Positions 7,712 through 19,982 of a stretch of DNA of 64,000 nucleotides are shown here, piece by piece. This DNA comes from Arthrobacter sp. B1805 (lineage in GTDB: Bacteria > Actinomycetota > Actinomycetes > Actinomycetales > Micrococcaceae). The notes beneath the pieces were generated by a model. It was not told where the DNA came from. It did not search any database and saw nothing but the letters and a program-made list of their open reading frames with translations. Position numbers and translations under genes: made by a program. The DNA lies in assembly GCF_002929745.1 (NCBI RefSeq), contig NZ_PJIQ01000016.1:23432-87431 (forward strand). Direction: 5' to 3'. Numbering within the stretch: position 1 is the first letter of the stretch; each line of letters starts with the position of its first letter.

Positions 7712-9937
7712 CTACAGGACGTCCAGCGCATCGAGCCTGATGTGGACAGGCTCTCCCGTGCGCTTGGCGGACAGTGCGGCCCGGCGAGCCCTCAGCTGCC
7801 GCGTGATGCCCGCGGCGGCGCGGTAGGGGAAGAACAGGAGCACGCGGTGGCTGCCGTGCCCAGCCAGGGCGTCCGTGGATGCCGGACCGGTCCGGTCGCT
7901 CGGGCGCCTGGCATCCGCACCTGCACGCACTGCGAGCAGGGCTTCCCGTCGTATGTCGGGGGGCACGGGCGCCGGCCCGACGACGCGGGCCGCACCCTCG
8001 AGGTCGACCCCTTCGAGGAAGTGCTTGAGCGTTTCGCGGCTACCGGTCAGCACCGCGTACCTCACGGCCGGTGGAAGGCCGAGCTCGTGTCGCTCGGCGA
8101 GTTCGCGCGAAGCGGCTCCGGCCGGATCCCAGCGGACGAGGTGCCCCACCGCGACGTCGTCGTCACCCGTAATCACCACGGTGCCGCCCTCCGACGACGG
8201 CCTCGCGAGGATAGCGGCGGAGAACCAGCGACGCAGTGCGTCCTCTCCCGCGCGCAGCGACTCGCGGCTCAGGAGCGCGTTGCCATCGAGCAGGATCACC
8301 GCGGCGTACCCTCCTGGCGCGACGGGCTCGGCGCCCGGGGTCGCCACGACGACGGCGGGCGCATCCTTCACGGTGTCGACGATGTGCTCACCTGCCGAGG
8401 AGACCACCGGTACACCGGGAAACGCCCTGCCCAGTTCCTCCGCGGTCCGGATGGCGCCTGCGACGGTTGCACGAACCCTCGTACCTCCGCACTCCGCGCA
8501 TGACCAGTGGTTGTCCGGGCGTGCGCACCACCGGCACGTCAGGGGGGCGTTCCGGACCGCCTGCGCCAACGGTCCCGCGCACACGGAGCAGCGCGCCGGA
8601 TGGCGGCACCGGTTGCAGGCCAGAGCGGGAGAGAAGCCGGTGCGCGCAACCTGCAGCAGGACCGGTCCGCGCTTCAGGCCGGCCTGCGCCGCCGCCCAGG
8701 CGGCATGCGGTATCCGCGCCTGTGCGGCGAGCGGGTCCCGTTCCATCTGATAGGCATCAGCGGCGTGCACGACGCGGGCCGTGGCCCGGCGCACTTCCGT
8801 GCGGTCGGCCTGGATGGCGTGCGCCCACCCCGTGTCGACGAGCCGCTGGGCTTCGGTGCTGCGGGCGAACGACGAGAGCAGCATCGCCGCCCCCTCCTGC
8901 TCCGCTCGGAGCAGCGCCACGTCGCGGACGTGCTGGTACGGTGCGCGCTGTTCCAGGTGCTGGTCGTCGCCGTCGTCCCAGACGCAGATGAGTCCGAGAT
9001 CGCGCACCGGCGCATACGCCGCGGACCGGGTACCGACGGCGACCGTCGCCTCGCCGTGCAGGATCCGCAGGAAGTTACGGTAGCGCGGCGTCGCTCCGTC
9101 CTCCGCCGTCAGCCGTGCCACCGCCGGAGCACCGAGTCTTCCGATGAGCGCCGCCTCGACGCGCGCGAGGTCGCGCTGGTCCGGGACGACGACGACGGAG
9201 CCGCGCCCGGACGCGGACGCTTCCGCCACGGCATCCGCGATCTCCTCCGTCCACGCCATGCTGCCGAACCCTCCGAGGCTCGTGAGGACCGCCCGCGGAG
9301 ACTCCCCCGCCCGGAGATGCTGGAGGTAGGCGGGGCCGTTCGGGTAGCGGCGGAAGCTGCCCGACGGGGACGGCGCCCCAGCTACGGCGGCACTCTCCCT
9401 GGGAAGGACCCGACCCGCGGCAGGCCCGGGTGGCAACTGGTCGGAGGCCGGCGAGGGAGCGGCTGTCGCTGCAACGGACCGCACGACGAATTCGGCCTCG
9501 ACCCGAGCCATCCGCGGAGGCACGGCCGAGCGCAGCACATCGCTCACCGTTCCGACCGACCGTTCGGCGACAGCAGCCGCAAGGGCGAGGATCTCGGGGG
9601 CCAGCACCTGCTGGGGCGAGACGATCTTTCCCAACGGCAGGAGCGTCGCCGTCGTACTGGCGTCCGCTACCCGCTGGGTCAGGAACCCGGAGTGCTCACG
9701 ACCGGCGAAGCGCACCTTGACCCGGACGCCGGGCTGCGCCTCCGCGTCCATGTCCGCGGGCACCGCATAGTCGAAGAACCGGTCGAGGTGCGGCAACTGG
9801 GCGTCCAGGATGACGCGGGCGACCGGCAGGGACGCCGCCCGCTCCGGATCGGCCTGCGGCAGCTTCGCGGCGCCGAAACCGTGCAACAGGGAGAGCTGCC
9901 CGCTCGAGCCGGTCGTGTCGTGCTTCGTCTCCGTCAT
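7712..9937 (-). CDS. priA: Primosomal protein N', actinobacterial degenerate form
   Basis: A 741-aa PriA homologue for replication restart. The N-terminal 3'-DNA-binding domain is present (FDYAVP..., GVRVKVRFAGREHSGFL), and the paired zinc-binding cysteine sets are in CNRCRHPARCSVC and CRWCARPDNHWSCAEC. The helicase core is degenerate: the Walker A loop (GxxGxGKT) is missing where SLGGFGSMAW stands, and the DEAH position reads VWDDGDD. Such PriA forms without ATPase motifs are typical of actinobacteria, so it may load the replisome without unwinding DNA. It lies downstream of metK on the same strand, with 41 bp between them. Confidence 0.93.
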   Translation of the reverse strand: MTETKHDTTGSSGQLSLLHGFGAAKLPQADPERAASLPVARVILDAQLPHLDRFFDYAVPADMDAEAQPGVRVKVRFAGREHSGFLTQRVADASTTATLLPLGKIVSPQQVLAPEILALAAAVAERSVGTVSDVLRSAVPPRMARVEAEFVVRSVAATAAPSPASDQLPPGPAAGRVLPRESAAVAGAPSPSGSFRRYPNGPAYLQHLRAGESPRAVLTSLGGFGSMAWTEEIADAVAEASASGRGSVVVVPDQRDLARVEAALIGRLGAPAVARLTAEDGATPRYRNFLRILHGEATVAVGTRSAAYAPVRDLGLICVWDDGDDQHLEQRAPYQHVRDVALLRAEQEGAAMLLSSFARSTEAQRLVDTGWAHAIQADRTEVRRATARVVHAADAYQMERDPLAAQARIPHAAWAAAQAGLKRGPVLLQVARTGFSPALACNRCRHPARCSVCAGPLAQAVRNAPLTCRWCARPDNHWSCAECGGTRVRATVAGAIRTAEELGRAFPGVPVVSSAGEHIVDTVKDAPAVVVATPGAEPVAPGGYAAVILLDGNALLSRESLRAGEDALRRWFSAAILARPSSEGGTVVITGDDDVAVGHLVRWDPAGAASRELAERHELGLPPAVRYAVLTGSRETLKHFLEGVDLEGAARVVGPAPVPPDIRREALLAVRAGADARRPSDRTGPASTDALAGHGSHRVLLFFPYRAAAGITRQLRARRAALSAKRTGEPVHIRLDALDVL

Positions 9938-9978
9938 GATGCTGCAGCCTCCGGGATGCGGGAACCGTTCCTCCCGCC

Positions 9979-11190
<1,212 letters not shown>

Positions 11191-11319
11191 GTGCTCACTC
11201 TACTTGGTCGGAAGGACAGTCCGGCGGGAGCTCCCGGACGGAGGCGCCCGACGACGTCGTGCGACGCGGCGTGACACCGCGTGACCGGCAGGGACCCCGA
11301 ACCTGTTCCGGACCGGTTC

Positions 11320-12534
11320 TCAGCGGACCAGCAGCTTCGCCGCGTGATCGATCACGGCGTCCGCGACGGCTCGCTTGGATCCCCGGACGAGTGCGGATTC
11401 GAAGCCGTCGGCGCCGAGGAGGGTGACCTCGTTCGCGTCCTCGCCGAACACGCGGTCAGAACCGACGACATTGAGCACCAGGAGATCGCAGCCCTTGCGT
11501 GCCAGCTTCGCGCGGGCATGCGTGAGGGGGTTCGCCGTCGCGTCCCCCGTCTCGGCCGCGAACCCCACGATGACCAGTGGCTCGGCTCTCCCTTCGCGGG
11601 AGAGCACTGCTTCGCGGAGCACATCCGGGTTGCGGACCAGGGTGATCACGGGATCGTTGCCGTCGTCGTCCTTCTTGATCTTGGTGGCGACCACCTCGGC
11701 CGGACGGAAATCGGCGACCGCGGCCGCCATCACGAGCACGTCCGTGGTGGGAAGCTCCCCGAGTACGGCGTCGCGCAGCTGGAGCGCCGATTCGACCCGG
11801 ACGACGTCGCAGCCGACCGGTGGCGCCACCTCTGCATGCGCGAGGACGAGGGTCACGTGCGCGCCCTCGGCCAGCGCCGCTTCCGCGAGGGCCATACCCT
11901 GCTTGCCCGAGGACCGGTTGCCGAGGAAGCGCACGGGATCGAGCGCTTCGCGGGTGCCTCCGGCGGAGATCGTGACGCGCTTCCCCTGGAGGCTGCCGGG
12001 ACCGCCACGGCGTGCGGCGACGGCCATCGCAGCAGCGAAGATGTCCTCCGGTTCCGGCAGCCTGCCCGGACCGGAGTCCGCACCGGTGAGCCGGCCGGAC
12101 GCCGGCTCGATGATCGTGACGCCGCGCTCGCGGAGGGTCTCGACATTGGCCCGGGTGGCAGCATGCTGCCACATCTCGGTGTGCATGGCGGGCGCCATCA
12201 CGACGGGGCCATGAGCCATGAGGAGCGTACCGGTCAGGAGGTCGTTCGCCAGCCCCGCAGCTGCGCGGGCCATGACGTCGGCCGTGGCGGGGGCGACGAC
12301 GATGAGATCGGCCTCATGGCCCAACCGCACGTGGTTCACCTTGTCGACGTCGTCCCAGACGCTGTTGCTCACGGGGTTGCCCGAGAGAGCCTCCCAGGTG
12401 GCCGTCCCGACGAAGCGCGTGGCCGCGTCCGTCGGGATGACCGTGACGTCATGTCCGGACTCCTTGAAAAGACGGAGGAGGGATGCTGCCTTGTAGGCTG
12501 CGATCCCTCCTCCGACCCCGAGTACTATGCGCAC
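11320..12534 (-). CDS. coaBC: Bifunctional phosphopantothenoylcysteine decarboxylase/synthetase
   Basis: Two steps of coenzyme A synthesis in one 404-aa chain. The N-terminal CoaC flavoprotein half has GVGGGIAAYKA, and the substrate clamp reads PAMHTEMW, with histidine where many homologues have asparagine; I recall the same form in mycobacteria. The C-terminal CoaB half carries SAGGTREALDPVRFLGNRSS and the KIKK motif. It follows rpoZ by 22 bases, as in other actinobacteria. Confidence 0.97.
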   Translation of the reverse strand: MRIVLGVGGGIAAYKAASLLRLFKESGHDVTVIPTDAATRFVGTATWEALSGNPVSNSVWDDVDKVNHVRLGHEADLIVVAPATADVMARAAAGLANDLLTGTLLMAHGPVVMAPAMHTEMWQHAATRANVETLRERGVTIIEPASGRLTGADSGPGRLPEPEDIFAAAMAVAARRGGPGSLQGKRVTISAGGTREALDPVRFLGNRSSGKQGMALAEAALAEGAHVTLVLAHAEVAPPVGCDVVRVESALQLRDAVLGELPTTDVLVMAAAVADFRPAEVVATKIKKDDDGNDPVITLVRNPDVLREAVLSREGRAEPLVIVGFAAETGDATANPLTHARAKLARKGCDLLVLNVVGSDRVFGEDANEVTLLGADGFESALVRGSKRAVADAVIDHAAKLLVR

Positions 12535-12556
12535 GGGTTGCCTGTTGCCCGCTGTG

Positions 12557-12817
12557 CTATTCGGACTGTTCCATGGGCGATGACACGAGCATGCCCTCGT
12601 TGATCTCGCGCAGTGCGATGGAGAGCGGCTTTTCGTTCAGCTTCGTGTCGACGAGCGGACCGACGTACTCGAAAAGGCCCTCGTGGAGCTGCGAGTAGTA
12701 CGCGTTGATCTGGCGGGCGCGCTTGGCACCGTAGATCACGAGGGCGTACTTCGAGTCCGAGGCCTCCAGCAGAGAGTCGATCGGCGGGTTGATGATGCCT
12801 TCGGGCTGAGTTGACAC
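12557..12817 (-). CDS. rpoZ: RNA polymerase omega subunit
   Basis: 86-aa omega subunit that chaperones beta-prime and stabilises RNA polymerase. The conserved core reads [20 protein letters not shown]. The GTG start has a GGAG six bases upstream. The gene lies between gmk (42 bp gap) and coaBC, the standard actinobacterial order, and is likely co-transcribed with both. Confidence 0.95.
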   Translation of the reverse strand: MSTQPEGIINPPIDSLLEASDSKYALVIYGAKRARQINAYYSQLHEGLFEYVGPLVDTKLNEKPLSIALREINEGMLVSSPMEQSE

Positions 12818-12859
12818 AGATTCTCCAAATATTAGGCGGAACGGCTGCTACAGGGCTTG

Positions 12860-13429
12860 TCAGCGCTGCAGCGGGCGCAGTCCCATCAGTGATACGAGCT
12901 CGTCTGCCGCATGCTCCACGGTGTCGTTGACGACGGTGTGGTTGAATTCCGGCTCGGCGGCAAGTTCCAGTTTAGCGGTTTCCAGCCGTTGCTGCTGTTC
13001 CTCCGGTGTTTCGGTACCGCGGCCCACGAGCCGGCGCACCATTTCCTCCCAGCTGGGAGGAGCAAGGAAGACGAAGTTCGCCTCGGGCATGGTCTCCTTG
13101 ACCTGCCGCGCGCCCTGCAGATCGATTTCCAACAGGACGGTCCGCCCCTCGTCCATCGCGGCCTGGACGGTACTGCGCAGCGTGCCGTAGCGATTGCGGC
13201 CGTGGACCACGGCCCACTCCAGCAGCTGGCCCTCGGCGATGAGCTGGTCGAACTCGTCCGAGGACACGAAGAAGTAGTGCACCCCGTGCACCTCGCCAGG
13301 GCGCGGCGGGCGGGTGGTCGCCGAGACGGAGAGCCACACGTCCGGGTAGTTGTCCCGGATATAGGTCGAGACGGTGCCCTTGCCGACCGCCGTCGGGCCT
13401 GCGAGGACTGTCAGCCGGGGCTGTGACAC
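12860..13429 (-). CDS. gmk: Guanylate kinase
   Basis: Phosphorylates GMP to GDP. 189 aa with the P-loop GPTAVGKGT at residues 11-19 and the GMP-binding block [20 protein letters not shown] chose the GTG at 13429 because an AAGGA lies about seven bases upstream and homologues begin just before the P-loop; the open frame continues further upstream through mihF and would give an implausible N-terminus. mihF ends 10 bp upstream. Confidence 0.96.
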   Translation of the reverse strand: MSQPRLTVLAGPTAVGKGTVSTYIRDNYPDVWLSVSATTRPPRPGEVHGVHYFFVSSDEFDQLIAEGQLLEWAVVHGRNRYGTLRSTVQAAMDEGRTVLLEIDLQGARQVKETMPEANFVFLAPPSWEEMVRRLVGRGTETPEEQQQRLETAKLELAAEPEFNHTVVNDTVEHAADELVSLMGLRPLQR

Positions 13430-13439
13430 AAAGAATTCC

Positions 13440-13778
13440 TTACTTGCTGGCCGGGCCAGAATGATGTTGTTCCAGGTACGCGACGAGTGCCTTGCGCTGG
13501 TGGATGCCGAGACCGCGTACGCGACGCGTCGCGGCGATGCCCACCTCCGCCATGATGGCTGCCGCACGGACGTCCCCCACGCCGGGCAGTGCCTTGAGGA
13601 GGTCCAGGACCTTGAGCCGGCCCACGGCGTCGTCCCCCTCGGGGTTCTCGATGACCTCCGCAACCGAAAGCTTACCGGTCTTCAGCCTGGACTTGATGTC
13701 CGCCCGCACCGTCCGCGCCGCCGTCGCCTTCTCGCGGGCCTGGGTTCGTTCGACATCCGTCAATGGCTTCAGACTCAC
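13440..13778 (-). CDS. mihF: Integration host factor, actinobacterial type
   Basis: A 112-aa nucleoid-associated protein unrelated to the enterobacterial IHF. It has an S13-like helix-two-turn-helix region ([22 protein letters not shown]) that bends DNA, and the [10 protein letters not shown] block near the C-terminus. The N-terminal lysine/arginine-rich part is basic. Its place just upstream of gmk matches mycobacteria. It is expected to be abundant and essential. Confidence 0.94.
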   Translation of the reverse strand: MSLKPLTDVERTQAREKATAARTVRADIKSRLKTGKLSVAEVIENPEGDDAVGRLKVLDLLKALPGVGDVRAAAIMAEVGIAATRRVRGLGIHQRKALVAYLEQHHSGPASK

Positions 13779-13929
13779 TGGTGCTCCCTGCGCTGGATCG
13801 CGCCACGGATGGCGACGACCGCTCGTCGTATGAATGGGTCAAGGATCTCGGCACGGTCCCTGCGGGTGGGTGATCGGCTGGATCCGAACCTACCGGGCGC
13901 AGGGCTGCAAAATCAATGCACCCACAGCG

Positions 13930-14778
13930 TCATGCCAGCTCGTCCCGCGACCGCTCGGCGGCGACGCGCAGGGCGACGGGTTCGGGCCCTGCCGCAAGCA
14001 CGGCGCGGCTCGACGTCGGCAGCACGAACGGCAGTGCCTCGCCGAAGGCCGACCTCAGCTCAGCCGCGCCCGCTCCCTGTGCCCCCACGCCCGGAGCCAG
14101 GATGGGCCCGTTGAGGGAGGGCAGATCGAGGCCCAGCCGCTGGGCGGCGTCACCGATGGTCGCTCCGACGACGAGCCCGACATGCCCCGGTTCCTCGCCC
14201 GCGTTCTCGGCGGCGGCGGCACGGGCGATCGACCGCGCAACGGACTCGGCGCCGCCGACGTGCTGCACCGACCGGCCTTCGGGGTTCGAGGTCAGTGCGA
14301 GGACGAACACGCCTCGTCCCGTCGCGGCAGCGAGGTCGATGGCAGGCCGAAGTGACTCGAAGCCCAGGTACGGATTCAGGGTGACTGCGTCGGCCGCGAG
14401 GGGGCTGCCCTCCCCCAGCCACGCGTCCGCGTAGGCCTGCATCGTGGAACCGATGTCGCCCCGCTTGGCATCCGCGATCGTCAGGACCCCGGCATCGGCC
14501 GCACGCGCGAGCAACGCTTCGAGGGCCGCCAGTCCACGGGCACCGTGCCGCTCGTACAGCGCCACCTGCGGCTTGACGGCCGCTGCGACGGGGCCGACGG
14601 CGTCGAGCACCGCGAGCGAGAAGTGCTCGAGCCCGGCGGCCGAGTCCTGGAGCCCCCATGCGCTGAGCAGGTTGGGATGCGGGTCGATGCCGACGCACAG
14701 GCTGCCTTTCGACGCGCGTGCCGCGGCGAGCCGCTCCCCGAATGATGCACGGGGAGCGGAGCCGGCTTCAGGAGGCAT
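13930..14778 (-). CDS. pyrF: Orotidine 5'-phosphate decarboxylase (type 2)
   Basis: Last step of UMP synthesis, OMP to UMP plus CO2. 282 aa; the catalytic stretch [19 protein letters not shown] and the phosphate-binding GVGAQGAG mark the longer type-2 family. I chose the ATG at 14778, which overlaps the carB stop by 11 bases; a GTG seven codons earlier is possible. Translational coupling to carB is likely. It ends the pyrimidine cluster, with mihF following after 151 bp. Confidence 0.95.
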   Translation of the reverse strand: MPPEAGSAPRASFGERLAAARASKGSLCVGIDPHPNLLSAWGLQDSAAGLEHFSLAVLDAVGPVAAAVKPQVALYERHGARGLAALEALLARAADAGVLTIADAKRGDIGSTMQAYADAWLGEGSPLAADAVTLNPYLGFESLRPAIDLAAATGRGVFVLALTSNPEGRSVQHVGGAESVARSIARAAAAENAGEEPGHVGLVVGATIGDAAQRLGLDLPSLNGPILAPGVGAQGAGAAELRSAFGEALPFVLPTSSRAVLAAGPEPVALRVAAERSRDELA

Positions 14779-17700
14779 CGCGGGCTTCCGTGGACGCACG
14801 CAGGTTCGCGGCGTGTTCCTGGAGGCTCGTCACGGACCACTCGTAGGAGCGCATGGCCTCGATGGCCTGGACCGCTGCGCCCACCTCGGGGATGGTCGTG
14901 ATGACGGGCAGCCCGTAGGACGTCGCTGCCGCCCGGATCTCGTACCCGTCCCCGCGGGCCTGTCCGCCCGAGGGGGTGTTGATGATCATGTCGATACCGC
15001 CCTCGGTGATGAGGTCGACGACGGTGCCCTCGCCTGCCGCGCCGGCTCCTTCGGCTACCTTGCGCACGGTCGTGGCATGGATGCCGTTGCGACGGAGCAC
15101 ATCGGCGGTTCCCCCGGTGGAGACGATCTCGAAGCCCAGGTCCACGAGGCGCTTCACCGGCATGATGATGGATCGCTTGTCGCGGTTCGCCACCGAGACG
15201 AAGACCTTGCCCTCGATGGGCAGGGCGGCGTTCGCCGCGGCCTGGCTCTTCGCGAATGCCGTATCGAAGTACTTGTCGATACCCATCACCTCGCCGGTGG
15301 ACCGCATCTCGGGGCCGAGCAGCGAGTCGACCACAGTGCCCTCCGGCGTGCGGAAGCGGCTGAACGGCAGGACTGCCTCCTTGACGGAGACCGGTGCATC
15401 CAGCGGAAGGGATCCGCCGTCGCCCCGCGCCGGCAGCAGACCGCGCTCGCCCCGGAGCTCCGCGATGGTGACGCCGGTTCCTATGAGCGCCGCACCCTTG
15501 GCGAGCTGCACACCCGTGGCCTTCGAGACGAAGGGCACCGTGCGTGAGGCCCTGGGGTTCGCCTCGAGGACGTACAGGACGTCGGAGGCGAGGGCGAACT
15601 GGATGTTGATGAGTCCGCGCACGCCCACGCCCTCGGCGATGGCGAGGGTCGCCTCGCGGACGCGCTGCAGGACGTCGGCTCCGAGGGTGATGGGGGGCAG
15701 CACGCACGCGGAGTCACCCGAGTGGATACCGGCCTCCTCGATGTGCTCCATGATGCCGCCGAGATACATCTCCGTGCCGTCGTACAGCGCGTCGACATCG
15801 ATCTCGATGGCATCCTCGAGGAATCGGTCGATCAACACGGGGTGGGCCTCGGTGATCTCCGTCGCGTTCGCGATGTACCGCGAGAGGTTCGCCTCGTCGT
15901 ACACGATCTCCATGCCGCGTCCGCCGAGCACGTACGACGGACGGACGAGCACGGGATAGCCGATCTCGTCCGCGATCCTCTTCGCATCCTCGAAGGACAC
16001 CGCAGTGCCGTTCTTCGGTGCGATGAGCCCGCCGGCCTCCAGTACCCGGCTGAAAGCGCCGCGGTGCTCCGCGAGGTCGATGGCCTCGGGCGAGGTGCCG
16101 AGGATCGGGATCCCGGCGTCTGCCAGCTCCTGGGCCAGCTTGAGCGGCGTCTGCCCGCCGAGCTGCACGAACACGCCGAGGACGCCGCCGGTGCGCTGCT
16201 CCGCCGCGATGACCTCCAGGACGTCCTCGAGCGTCAACGGCTCGAAGTACAGGCGAGTCGAGATGTCGTAGTCGGTGGAGACCGTCTCGGGGTTGCAGTT
16301 GATCATGACGGTCTCGTAACCGGCCTCGCGCAGTGCCATGGTGGCGTGGACGCACGAGTAGTCGAACTCGATCCCCTGGCCGATCCGGTTGGGACCGGAA
16401 CCGAGGATGATGATCGACGGCTTCTCGTGCTGCTCCACCTCGTCCTCCTCGTCGTAGGACGAGTAGTGGTACGGCGTGTAGGCGGCGAACTCGGCGGCAC
16501 AGGTGTCCACCGTCTTGTACACCGGCCGGATGCCGAGGGCGTGCCGCACCCCGCGCACGACGGCATCGGGAGTGGAGGTGAGAGAACCGATCTGCTCGTC
16601 CGAGAACCCGTGGCGCTTGGCGAGCCGCAGCACGTCCTCCGTCAGGTTCGGCGCCGAGCGCACCTCCTCCGCAATCTCGTTCAGCAGGACGAGCTGATCG
16701 AGGAACCATGGGTCGATGCCGGTCGCCTCGTACATGCGCTCCACGCTGGCCCCGCCGAGCAGGGCGCGCTGGACCTGCGAGAGCCGCTCGGTGGTGGGGC
16801 GCTTCGCGGCCTCGACCAGGGCGTCGACCTCGTCCGCACCCACGGGCGCGAACGACAGCTGGGAGCCCTTCTGCTCGAGCGAACGCAGCGCCTTCTGCAG
16901 GGCCTCGGTGAAGTTGCGGCCCATCGCCATGGCCTCACCCACGGACTTCATGGTGGTGGTGAGGGTCGGGTCCGCCGCGGGGAACTTCTCGAACGCGAAC
17001 CGCGGCACCTTGACGACCACGTAGTCGAGCGTCGGCTCGAACGAGGCCGGCGTCTTCAGCGTGATGTCGTTCGGGATCTCGTCCAGCGTGTAGCCGAGGG
17101 AGAGCTTCGTGGCGATCTTCGCGATCGCGAAGCCGGTGGCCTTCGACGCGAGCGCCGAGGACCGCGAGACACGCGGGTTCATCTCGATGACGACGACGCG
17201 GCCCGTGCCCGGCTCGACGGCGAACTGGATGTTGCAGCCGCCGGTATCGACGCCGACCTCGCGGATGACGGCGATGGAGATGTCGCGCAGGCGCTGGTAC
17301 TCGCGGTCGGTGAGCGTGAGGGCGGGCGCCACCGTGATGGAGTCCCCGGTGTGCACGCCCACGGGATCGAAGTTCTCGATGGAGCAGACGACCACGACGT
17401 TGTCGTTCTTGTCGCGCATCATCTCGAGCTCGTACTCCTTCCACCCGAGGATGCTCTCCTCGAGGAGGACCTCGCTCGTGGGGCTGTACTGCAGACCCTG
17501 CCCGACGATGCGGCGCAGGTCCTGCTCGGTGTACGCGAGACCGGAACCGAGACCGCCCATCGTGAAGGACGGACGGACCACCATGGGGTAGCCGAGGTCC
17601 TCCGCGGCCACGAGGGCCTCGTCGATGGTGTGGATGATGGCGGAGCGGGCTGATTCGGCGCCGCACCGCTCGACGACGCCCTTGAACTTCTCGCGGTCCT

Positions 17701-18079
17701 CGCCGAGCTCGATCGCGGCGATGTTCGCGCCGATGAGCTCGACTCCGAACTTGTCCAGCACGCCGTTCTTGTCGAGGGCGATCGCGGTGTTCAGCGCCGT
17801 CTGCCCGCCGAGGGTCGGCAGCAGCGCATCCGGGCGCTCCTTCTCGATGATCTTGGCGACGACGTCGGGCGTGATCGGCTCGACGTAGGTCGCATCGGCG
17901 AACTCGGGATCGGTCATGATCGTCGCCGGGTTGGAGTTCACGAGGATGACCCGCAGGCCCTCCTCGCGCAGGACGCGCAGCGCCTGGGTACCCGAGTAGT
18001 CGAATTCGGCGGCCTGTCCGATGACGATCGGCCCGGAGCCGATGACCAGGACGCTTGTGAGGTCGGTTCTGCGGGGCAT
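14768..18079 (-). CDS. carB: Carbamoyl phosphate synthase large subunit
   Basis: 1103-aa synthetase that joins bicarbonate, ATP and ammonia into carbamoyl phosphate for pyrimidines and arginine. It has two homologous ATP-grasp halves, each with the GSGP(I/N)xIGQ start ([17 protein letters not shown] and [16 protein letters not shown]), and a C-terminal MGS-like allosteric domain (from about residue 950, ending with [17 protein letters not shown]) that binds UMP in other bacteria. Its ATG overlaps the carA stop by one base. Confidence 0.98.
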   Translation of the reverse strand: MPRRTDLTSVLVIGSGPIVIGQAAEFDYSGTQALRVLREEGLRVILVNSNPATIMTDPEFADATYVEPITPDVVAKIIEKERPDALLPTLGGQTALNTAIALDKNGVLDKFGVELIGANIAAIELGEDREKFKGVVERCGAESARSAIIHTIDEALVAAEDLGYPMVVRPSFTMGGLGSGLAYTEQDLRRIVGQGLQYSPTSEVLLEESILGWKEYELEMMRDKNDNVVVVCSIENFDPVGVHTGDSITVAPALTLTDREYQRLRDISIAVIREVGVDTGGCNIQFAVEPGTGRVVVIEMNPRVSRSSALASKATGFAIAKIATKLSLGYTLDEIPNDITLKTPASFEPTLDYVVVKVPRFAFEKFPAADPTLTTTMKSVGEAMAMGRNFTEALQKALRSLEQKGSQLSFAPVGADEVDALVEAAKRPTTERLSQVQRALLGGASVERMYEATGIDPWFLDQLVLLNEIAEEVRSAPNLTEDVLRLAKRHGFSDEQIGSLTSTPDAVVRGVRHALGIRPVYKTVDTCAAEFAAYTPYHYSSYDEEDEVEQHEKPSIIILGSGPNRIGQGIEFDYSCVHATMALREAGYETVMINCNPETVSTDYDISTRLYFEPLTLEDVLEVIAAEQRTGGVLGVFVQLGGQTPLKLAQELADAGIPILGTSPEAIDLAEHRGAFSRVLEAGGLIAPKNGTAVSFEDAKRIADEIGYPVLVRPSYVLGGRGMEIVYDEANLSRYIANATEITEAHPVLIDRFLEDAIEIDVDALYDGTEMYLGGIMEHIEEAGIHSGDSACVLPPITLGADVLQRVREATLAIAEGVGVRGLINIQFALASDVLYVLEANPRASRTVPFVSKATGVQLAKGAALIGTGVTIAELRGERGLLPARGDGGSLPLDAPVSVKEAVLPFSRFRTPEGTVVDSLLGPEMRSTGEVMGIDKYFDTAFAKSQAAANAALPIEGKVFVSVANRDKRSIIMPVKRLVDLGFEIVSTGGTADVLRRNGIHATTVRKVAEGAGAAGEGTVVDLITEGGIDMIINTPSGGQARGDGYEIRAAATSYGLPVITTIPEVGAAVQAIEAMRSYEWSVTSLQEHAANLRASTEARDAS

Positions 18080-19425
18080 CAGTTCTCTTCCTGCGTTGTG
18101 CTGCTCAGTTGGGTCGTGCCGTGGCGGGGCTGCGTGCCCGTCACCTTGGATCCGTGCGTGCCCAGTTCCGCCGCGGCTGCATCCGCCAGCGCTTCGGACT
18201 CCGAGCCGGCGTCGAGCGCGGAGGCTGCGACGGCGTTGCCCGCTCCCGGGTTCTGCTTCTCGGCCAGCATCAGGTCGATGAAGCGGTCGAAGAGGTACGC
18301 GGAGTCGTGGGGGCCAGCAGCGGCCTCGGGGTGGTACTGGACGGAGAATGCGGGGAGGTCAAGGCACGCCAGCCCCTCGACGACGTCGTCGTTGAGGCTC
18401 ACATGGCTGACCTCGACGCGGCCGTAGCTGCCGGCCGGAGCCTCGACGGGGCCGTCCAGCGGCGCGTCGACGGCGAACCCGTGGTTCTGGGACGTGATCT
18501 CGACCTTGCCGGTGCGTCGGTCCAGGACGGGCTGGTTGATGCCGCGGTGCCCGTAGCGGAGCTTGTAGGTGCCGAAGCCGAGAGCGCGTCCCAGGATCTG
18601 GTTCCCGAAGCAGATGCCGAAGAACGGCATCCTCTCGTCGAGCACGCGGCGCAGCAGCTCCACCTGGGCATCGGCGGTCGCCGGGTCGCCCGGTCCGTTG
18701 GACATGAACACGCCGTCGGGCCGTACCGCGGCGACGTCGTCGAACGTCGCCCCGGCGGGCAGGACGACGGTCCGCACGCCGCGCTGGGCGAAGTGCTTCG
18801 GGGTCATGGCCTTGATGCCGAGGTCCAGGGCTGCGATGGTGGCCACGGTGTCACCGGTCCAGCCGTGGTCCGCGGGCTCGACGACGTATGCCTCGTCGAT
18901 GCTGACCTCCTCGGCGAGGCGGGAGCCGGCCATGGACGGCTGCGCCACGACCTTCTCGACCAGCTGGTCGGCGGACAGGGACGCGTCCGCCCCGGAGAAG
19001 ATACCGGCACGCATCGCTCCGCGCTCCCTGAGGTGGCGGGTGACCGCGCGCGTGTCGACGCCCTCGATGCCGACGACGCCCTGCTCGCGCAGCTGGTCGT
19101 CGAGGCTCTGCTCGGATCGCCAGTTCGACGGTCGGCGCGCGGCGTCGCGGATGATGTAGCCAGCGACCCAGATGCGCCGGGACTCGGCATCGTCCGCGTT
19201 GACCCCGGTGTTCCCGATGTGCGGTGCCGTCTGGACCACCAGCTGCCGGGCGTAGGAGGGATCGGTGATGGTCTCCTGGTACCCGGTCATGCCGGTGGCG
19301 AAGACCGCCTCGCCGAGCGCGGTGCCCTCGGCGCCGTAGGAGCGGCCGCGGAAGGTCCGGCCGTCCTCGAGCACGAGCACCGCGGGTGCCTTCGGATGGA
19401 CGGGGGCCTTGGGTGAAGCGCTCAC
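18079..19425 (-). CDS. carA: Carbamoyl phosphate synthase small subunit
   Basis: Glutamine-hydrolysing subunit that feeds ammonia to CarB. The class I amidotransferase triad is visible: the nucleophile Cys in [12 protein letters not shown] and the His/Glu in [11 protein letters not shown]. The GTG start overlaps the upstream stop (GTGA). At 448 aa it is longer than usual because about 60 low-complexity residues (Ala, Ser, Thr, Gln) follow the normal end near FIDLMLAEK. The tail has no recognised domain. Confidence 0.97.
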   Translation of the reverse strand: MSASPKAPVHPKAPAVLVLEDGRTFRGRSYGAEGTALGEAVFATGMTGYQETITDPSYARQLVVQTAPHIGNTGVNADDAESRRIWVAGYIIRDAARRPSNWRSEQSLDDQLREQGVVGIEGVDTRAVTRHLRERGAMRAGIFSGADASLSADQLVEKVVAQPSMAGSRLAEEVSIDEAYVVEPADHGWTGDTVATIAALDLGIKAMTPKHFAQRGVRTVVLPAGATFDDVAAVRPDGVFMSNGPGDPATADAQVELLRRVLDERMPFFGICFGNQILGRALGFGTYKLRYGHRGINQPVLDRRTGKVEITSQNHGFAVDAPLDGPVEAPAGSYGRVEVSHVSLNDDVVEGLACLDLPAFSVQYHPEAAAGPHDSAYLFDRFIDLMLAEKQNPGAGNAVAASALDAGSESEALADAAAAELGTHGSKVTGTQPRHGTTQLSSTTQEEN

Positions 19426-19982
19426 GGGTGTTCCCTACCTTCGGGTGTGGGTGGAGTTCGGTGATGTGTCGTGTCGTTCGGCTGGTGCGAGGCGTCGGCC
19501 GGCACGAGCGCCGCCACGGCGGCGACGAGTTGCGCCTTGTGCGCTGCGTGACGTGTGCGGAACCCAGTGTCGACGCGCTCGGTGCCGAGAAGCCAGGTGA
19601 TTACGACGAGGCCTTCCTTCTCGACGAACTTGCCCGTCATCCCGCCGGCCAGCTGGACCGACACGAGGTCCGAGCGGGGGATGTAGACGTCGCGTTCACC
19701 GGTGCGGCGGAACACGATGCCGCCGGCGTGCACGACGGCGACGGCGTTGCCGCGAAGGCCGAGCCCGTGCACCGCGATGCGATCGAGCCAGTCCCCCGCC
19801 GTCGTCGTCGCGACGTACTGGCCCTCGGCCTCGTAGAGGACGGCGCCGGGGTCGGCAGGCGGAGCGACCGGCTCCGGGACATGACCCTGCCGTCGCAACC
19901 GGTTGCGCCAGCCGAGCGCCATGAGGGCGATGATCACGACGATGATGCCCAGGGTCAGGGCGACCCAGCCTAGATAGTCCAT
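19422..19982 (-). CDS. Membrane-anchored PH-like protein in the pyrimidine operon
   Basis: 186 aa. One N-terminal transmembrane helix (about residues 4-24, [16 protein letters not shown]) is followed by a basic stretch and a soluble beta-rich domain ([34 protein letters not shown]). It holds the same slot as the Mycobacterium tuberculosis Rv1382 membrane protein between pyrC and carA. It overlaps pyrC by 13 bases and carA by four. Conserved position suggests a role linked to pyrimidine supply or membrane signalling, but no function is established. Confidence 0.8.
   Translation of the reverse strand: MDYLGWVALTLGIIVVIIALMALGWRNRLRRQGHVPEPVAPPADPGAVLYEAEGQYVATTTAGDWLDRIAVHGLGLRGNAVAVVHAGGIVFRRTGERDVYIPRSDLVSVQLAGGMTGKFVEKEGLVVITWLLGTERVDTGFRTRHAAHKAQLVAAVAALVPADASHQPNDTTHHRTPPTPEGREHP

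Noticed and set aside
11191..11319. SAM riboswitch upstream of metK
   Set aside because: Looked for a riboswitch core followed by a terminator; none is visible in the 129-bp gap.
15722..17653. 643-codon plus-strand frame opposite carB
   Set aside because: Shadow of carB; no start context and no recognisable protein.
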